IMG/VR virus record: IMGVR_UViG_3300029327_000044
Coordinates: 1 to 42,354 of that record
Reading direction: 5' to 3' (one strand)
Origin: a virus
Length of the DNA stretch: 42,354 nt
Under the pieces are notes generated by a model that saw only the letters and a program-made list of their open reading frames with translations, was not told where the DNA came from and did no database searches. The translations under genes and the position numbers were made by a program. Positions 38,530-42,354 of the stretch are shown piece by piece (positions within the stretch are counted from its first letter, which is position 1; each line of letters opens with the position of its first letter).

Positions 38530-39686
38530 GCACTTCGCAGCTTTTTGATTGGCCCACGGCAAAGGCGGCGTTGAACGCTGGCTGGCGGGTGCGCCGCAAC
38601 GGATGGACCAACCGCTGGCTTGAACGCTGGACTGGCGGGCTGATCTGGTTGATTCTCGCCGATGGCACCAAGCGCGTGGTGCAGAACACGGACTTCGGCG
38701 CGGACGAGTTTCTCGCGCTCGACTGGACCAATCTTCCCGCCGAATGCGTGACCACCGGCACCACGGCGGGAACTGGCACCAACGGCTGTCCGTTGCCTTA
38801 TTCACCGGACACACCCGGTTCTTCTGATTCATCCACATCCGACTCCTCTTCTCCTGTCTCCCCCGATCAAACGCCCTCCGGGGATTCCGGCGCGGGACAG
38901 GTTGGTTCCAGCAGCGGCGGTGGCGGGGGCGGCAGTGGCGGAACCAGCACGACCATCCAGCGCACTAAACAGACCGTCGTCTGGCCCACCATCAGCCTCA
39001 CGATTGAGGATACCCAGGTCAACTGCTACGAGCGGTCCAACTATCCGGATGGGTTCGTAAAACCGATTTTTATCGGAACCGTCTCGCTTTCCAATCCCTC
39101 GGGAACGCCCGGGGCGTCGGTCCTGTTTGTTTCCGTTACGAACGGCCCCAGTACGGTCGTGAGTTGTACCCTCGGGCCAGGAGGTTCCTACGGATTCCAG
39201 TGGAGCGATCCTTATTCCGCCTATCCCGGCAGCACACTGACGTTTACCGCACGGGCTTGGGCCAGCGGTTCCTCGGACATCCAGACCACGGCCACCGCCA
39301 AGCTGCTTGACTGGTGCCAATACTCGCTCGCGTTCGACTGCGAAGTGGACGGCGGATGCCACGAGGGTGTGGGCTGGGTCACTGTCCGTGATGCCAATGC
39401 AACCATCATCTACGACGGTTGCCCGAATCAAGGATCACTCGGAATGGGAGCGGGTGTAACAATCACCGCAGGGTGTTCCGTTTCGGTTCAATACAGCAAC
39501 ACGGATGGCCCGTGCCCCGGTGGGCATTGCTGCGATGCCGCCAAATTTCGAGTCACCCTTTGGCACAGCGGCGCGAGCGTCCTCATCGGCGAAGCCAACC
39601 TCAACAACGGCGACGATTGCGGCAACCGCGGGCCGTTCACCTTCACCATCAGCCAGGAGCAAATCGACTCCCTGGAAACCCCATGA
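38526..39686 (+). CDS. Tail-region protein with DUF2829/Tad2-like N-terminus
   Basis: The 386-residue protein has three parts. Residues 5-70 (FDWPTAKAALNAGWRVRRNG, WTNRWLERWTGGLIWLILAD, FGADEFLALDWTNLP) resemble the DUF2829/Tad2 fold: A-L-x-x-G-x-x-V-R-R-x-x-W and a closing A-x-DW. A Ser/Pro/Gly linker follows (about 92-142, with a run of six Gly). The C-terminus (about 145-386) is beta-rich and Cys-rich (CQYSLAFDCEVDGGCHEG, CPGGHCCDAAKF), as in secreted or virion-surface domains. Free-standing Tad2 sequesters Thoeris signal nucleotides. Here the domain may instead be structural. The family match is by eye. Confidence 0.5.
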   Translation: MSTSQLFDWPTAKAALNAGWRVRRNGWTNRWLERWTGGLIWLILADGTKRVVQNTDFGADEFLALDWTNLPAECVTTGTTAGTGTNGCPLPYSPDTPGSSDSSTSDSSSPVSPDQTPSGDSGAGQVGSSSGGGGGGSGGTSTTIQRTKQTVVWPTISLTIEDTQVNCYERSNYPDGFVKPIFIGTVSLSNPSGTPGASVLFVSVTNGPSTVVSCTLGPGGSYGFQWSDPYSAYPGSTLTFTARAWASGSSDIQTTATAKLLDWCQYSLAFDCEVDGGCHEGVGWVTVRDANATIIYDGCPNQGSLGMGAGVTITAGCSVSVQYSNTDGPCPGGHCCDAAKFRVTLWHSGASVLIGEANLNNGDDCGNRGPFTFTISQEQIDSLETP

Positions 39687-40072
39687 TCATGATCACGATC
39701 CCTCTTTCCAAATTGCAATCCGCAGCCAAGGTCAAGGCGCAGGGGTATTACGACGCATGCATTGCGGCGGGCACCGTTTTCGGAGAGAACCTCCAGCTTA
39801 CAGAGGAAGCCTTCGCCGCCCTCCGTGCCCAGTTTGCCACGCCTTCGCTCGCCGCGCAGGCGCAGTCGGCCGTTGCAGCCGTGGCTGCTGAGTGCGACGC
39901 GGTGCTTTCGGGCGAAACAGCGATTGACGATGCGACGCGGGCCGCACGAATCGCCGCATGCGAAACATGCACGTTCTTTATAGTCAGCGACCGGCGCTGT
40001 CAGAAATGCGGCTGCTGGATGGAAATCAAGACGCACTTCCGAACAGCGATCTGCCCGGAAGGAAAGTGGTGA
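39683..40072 (+). CDS. Helical protein with C-terminal zinc-ribbon-like motif
   Basis: From ATG 39683, which overlaps the previous stop, this is 129 residues. A helical Ala/Gln-rich N-terminal two-thirds is followed by ACETCTFFIVSDRRCQKCGC then MEIKTHFRTAICPEGKW, a Cys pattern C-x2-C, C-x2-C-x-C and C-P-x-G-K-W. The same ending occurs in small proteins of many tailed phages. It likely binds zinc and may aid fibre assembly, but the function is unknown. Confidence 0.6.
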   Translation: MIMITIPLSKLQSAAKVKAQGYYDACIAAGTVFGENLQLTEEAFAALRAQFATPSLAAQAQSAVAAVAAECDAVLSGETAIDDATRAARIAACETCTFFIVSDRRCQKCGCWMEIKTHFRTAICPEGKW

Positions 40073-40073
40073 T

Positions 40074-40080
40074 TTGACAT
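40074..40080 (+). promoter_or_regulatory. TTGACAT heptamer, 19 nt before the propeller fibre start
   Basis: It follows the zinc-ribbon gene stop by one base, ahead of GTG 40093. Confidence 0.6.
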
Positions 40081-40092
40081 CGGGCATCCAGC

Positions 40093-42354
40093 GTGAAGAT
40101 CACAGTCAGCCTCGATACTCAAAGCGTCATCACCCAGCCCTCGCCCTTGCGATTCAAGGGAGGATGTTTCAACCCGGTTGAGATCGGGTTCACGCGCGGC
40201 TCCCAATCCGTGCCGCTACCGGACGGCGCGGTGATCGAGTTTTCCATCAAACCGAAGAACCAGTGGACCGGCGGGCTCTTGGCTTACCTGAACACCTTCA
40301 CGCCCGCTGCCGGAAACCTCTATTCCGGATCACTCAACTGCGCGTCCTCTGCACTCTTGTCTGCCCTTGGCCTCTCCGATCAGGTGCCCGCAAACGACGT
40401 GGCGCAGGTCGATGCCAGCGCGGAAGTGACCTGGAGTTTTGACGGGCAGAAGTTTCGTTCGGTCACATTTTCGGTCACGATAGAATCTCCTCTCACTGAC
40501 GATCTGCCGGTTGCAACACCCAACCCCGAACTCTATCCGCTCCCTTCGGAGGTCGCGAGGAAGAGCGACATCGCCGCGCTCGGTTCCGCATCCCGGCTCA
40601 ATGCAGGCATCCCCAATGGCGTGGCCACACTGGACGGGAGCGGTAAACTCACGGGGACGCAGGTTCCCGGTACGCTGGCGCTGAAATCCGATATTGTGCC
40701 TAACGGCTCCAATCGAATTGTGATTGTGGACCGCTTTTCCCTCGCCGCACTTCCCAGCGTTGATGCCAACGGCAATCCGATCATCAAGGTCAATATCAGT
40801 GACGTGGTTCATCAGACCGGGGGCGAAGCAACCCGCCGCACGGCCGTTTTGAATTTTAGGGACTACACCATCACGGATGACGACGTAAATAATGCGCCCT
40901 ATATCCATTTCTGCGATGAAAACTGGAACTGCGCCGGATTCAGCATCTTGGATTTTAGCGGATCGGGCACATCCATTTCAGCCACTGATTTCGCCTATGC
41001 GTTTGCCAACGCGATCAATTCCAGCGGCATAAATGTTTCCGCCAATGTGACCGGAGATAGTCAACTCACCATTGCAAGCTATACTACGGGGCCGTTGCCT
41101 TCAGGATGGAATTTCGGCCAGGATATCAATATTGCGACTTATTCCGAAACCGAGGGCGTGTCTGCTTTGCCTCCCGGCGATTTCATCGTGGCCGATCTGA
41201 ATAATCTCGGAAACGCCACCGGTTATCAAGGCATTGGCGATACGGTCGATTTCCTGAACGGCTATGGTGCACCCACGGCGGGCATCGGCGAAGAAGGTAA
41301 CGGCTACGTGGACCAGAACAACGGCGATTTCTACCACCGGGACGCCAATGGCTGGAATTTCGTACTCAATATTAAAGGGCCGCAAGGCGATCAAGGCCCG
41401 CAGGGCAACACCGGTCTCCAAGGATTGCCGGGAAATGTCGGGCCTTCCGGGCCAAGCGGCTACGGCGCCAACGATTATGCCAAAATCGGAATGCTGCTCT
41501 ATTGGCAAAACGCAACCCCGTCCCTTACCAACTTCACCCTGCCAAACGGTCCAAACCAGATTTGCTATGATGGAGCCAACGTCTGGATCAACTACAGCAC
41601 GTATCTTCTCAAGGTCAATACCTTCAGCGGTTCCTATACCTCCTACTCCGTTGGGGTGTCTCCGACCGCGTTATGTTTTGACGGGACGGACCTCTGGATA
41701 ACCAATAGCACCAATTTACTCCGTGTTACCCGATCTACAGGGGTTATCGCCAACACTTACGCGATTGGAAAATCGAGCAATGGCATCTGCTTCGATGGCA
41801 CCTATCTATGGGTAACGACGGGTGATAACTACTTGATGAAAATCACTCCGTCTACCGGTGCCGTGGCGGCCTCTTACAACATCGGTTACTATGTGAGCTA
41901 CCCGATGTTTGACGGAACGAGTGTTTGGGTGACCTCCTATGTCGGAAATCGTATCTTCAAGGTGCGGCCCAGTGATGGGAGCATCTTGCTTTCCATCGAT
42001 GGAATGTCGAAGCAGCCTATTTGGGGCGCTCCCACTCAACTATGCTTTGATGGAACCTACCTCTGGTTCGGCGATACGATGAACCATCGGGTTGTCAAAA
42101 TGGATAAGGAAGGAAACGTTATCGCAACCGCCCCGACCGGTGGTTACACGACGGGCATCTGCTTCGACGGAACCAACATCTGGGTGGCCGACTATGATGC
42201 GGGTTATTACGAAAAGTTCACTCAAGGGCTTGTGTCGCTCGGAACCTTTACCAGCTATGCCTCTCCAAAGAAAGTGGTATTCGATGGAGTGAGTGTATGG
42301 GGCATTTACGGCACCGCCTCCAACAATTCCGGTATGGTCAAGTTCCCACTGTAG
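40093..42354 (+). CDS. Collagen-like tail fibre with seven-repeat beta-propeller
   Basis: The 753-residue protein starts at GTG 40093. Order: an N-terminal beta domain (about 1-140), a fibre shaft with ATLDGSGKLTGTQVPG and strand-rich modules, a collagen-like run of ten Gly-x-y triplets (encoded 41377-41466), and seven repeats with a Y/F-DG-x-x-[LVI]-W motif whose aromatic codons lie at 41566, 41677, 41791, 41908, 42046, 42163 and 42280. Spacings of 37-46 residues fit a seven-bladed propeller similar to NHL/PQQ folds. It is a strong candidate for the receptor-binding fibre. The stop is the last codon of the window. Confidence 0.85.
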   Translation: MKITVSLDTQSVITQPSPLRFKGGCFNPVEIGFTRGSQSVPLPDGAVIEFSIKPKNQWTGGLLAYLNTFTPAAGNLYSGSLNCASSALLSALGLSDQVPANDVAQVDASAEVTWSFDGQKFRSVTFSVTIESPLTDDLPVATPNPELYPLPSEVARKSDIAALGSASRLNAGIPNGVATLDGSGKLTGTQVPGTLALKSDIVPNGSNRIVIVDRFSLAALPSVDANGNPIIKVNISDVVHQTGGEATRRTAVLNFRDYTITDDDVNNAPYIHFCDENWNCAGFSILDFSGSGTSISATDFAYAFANAINSSGINVSANVTGDSQLTIASYTTGPLPSGWNFGQDINIATYSETEGVSALPPGDFIVADLNNLGNATGYQGIGDTVDFLNGYGAPTAGIGEEGNGYVDQNNGDFYHRDANGWNFVLNIKGPQGDQGPQGNTGLQGLPGNVGPSGPSGYGANDYAKIGMLLYWQNATPSLTNFTLPNGPNQICYDGANVWINYSTYLLKVNTFSGSYTSYSVGVSPTALCFDGTDLWITNSTNLLRVTRSTGVIANTYAIGKSSNGICFDGTYLWVTTGDNYLMKITPSTGAVAASYNIGYYVSYPMFDGTSVWVTSYVGNRIFKVRPSDGSILLSIDGMSKQPIWGAPTQLCFDGTYLWFGDTMNHRVVKMDKEGNVIATAPTGGYTTGICFDGTNIWVADYDAGYYEKFTQGLVSLGTFTSYASPKKVVFDGVSVWGIYGTASNNSGMVKFPL

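Noticed and set aside
1-42354. CRISPR array or insertion sequence
   Set aside because: I saw no regularly spaced direct repeats of 20-40 nt, no transposase gene and no terminal inverted repeats of IS type.

Overview
The window is about 42 kb of GC-rich (high-50s percent by eye) bacterial DNA and is almost entirely a tailed phage or prophage with siphovirus-like organisation. It begins with a site-specific recombination module and a few cargo or host-type genes, continues through an early replication module, and ends with a long run of head, tail and fibre genes transcribed to the right. The host cannot be fixed from sequence alone. The DUF2924/serine-recombinase/HTH trio, the DUF4337 protein and the GC-rich, Shine-Dalgarno-poor starts would suit a Verrucomicrobiota-like or planctomycete-like host, but this is a weak inference.

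Layout. 1-2308: DUF2924 protein, large serine recombinase and a small HTH protein in an overlapping operon. 2309-5562: AT-richer cargo, with a minus-strand secreted protein, two small genes, a DUF4337 membrane protein and a zinc-type cation diffusion facilitator. 5748-6540: a small HTH protein, a terminator and a 520-nt gene-poor stretch with T-tracts spaced roughly one helical turn apart. 6541-12480: replication and recombination genes (SSB-like protein, PD-(D/E)XK exonuclease, family A DNA polymerase, DUF3820-like protein, primase-like protein, RecA-fold helicase/ATPase) closed by a terminator. 12635-14664: an inverted repeat and four small regulatory proteins, one resembling sigma region 4. 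14665-14923: a gene-free stretch with short repeats that may be the packaging site. 14924-17385: terminase small and large subunits. 17386-19584: small accessory genes, three of them preceded by related leader sequences, and a minus-strand nuclease. 19632-22141: ParB-methyltransferase fusion and a lysis pair. 22143-26796: connector, portal, HNH endonuclease, S49 protease, scaffold and major capsid protein. 26889-27522: a minus-strand PIN toxin and antitoxin. 27598-33558: connector and tail genes, including a tail assembly chaperone with a -1 frameshift, interrupted by a broken minus-strand secreted-protein gene. 33561-42354: distal tail, baseplate and fibre proteins, ending with a collagen-like fibre that carries a seven-repeat beta-propeller.

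Three observations stand out. (1) A heptamer, TTGACA followed by T or C, begins 19-25 nt before the start codon of twelve genes, eleven on the plus strand and one on the minus strand. No -10 box accompanies it, and its spacing is tied to the start codon. (2) A CCCAAAC slippery site with a downstream hairpin lies before the stop codon of the tail chaperone gene and leads into a 71-codon -1 extension that has no start codon of its own. (3) An 85-nt leader element is duplicated ahead of small accessory genes. A tail-region protein whose N-terminus resembles the DUF2829/Tad2 anti-defence domain is also worth testing.
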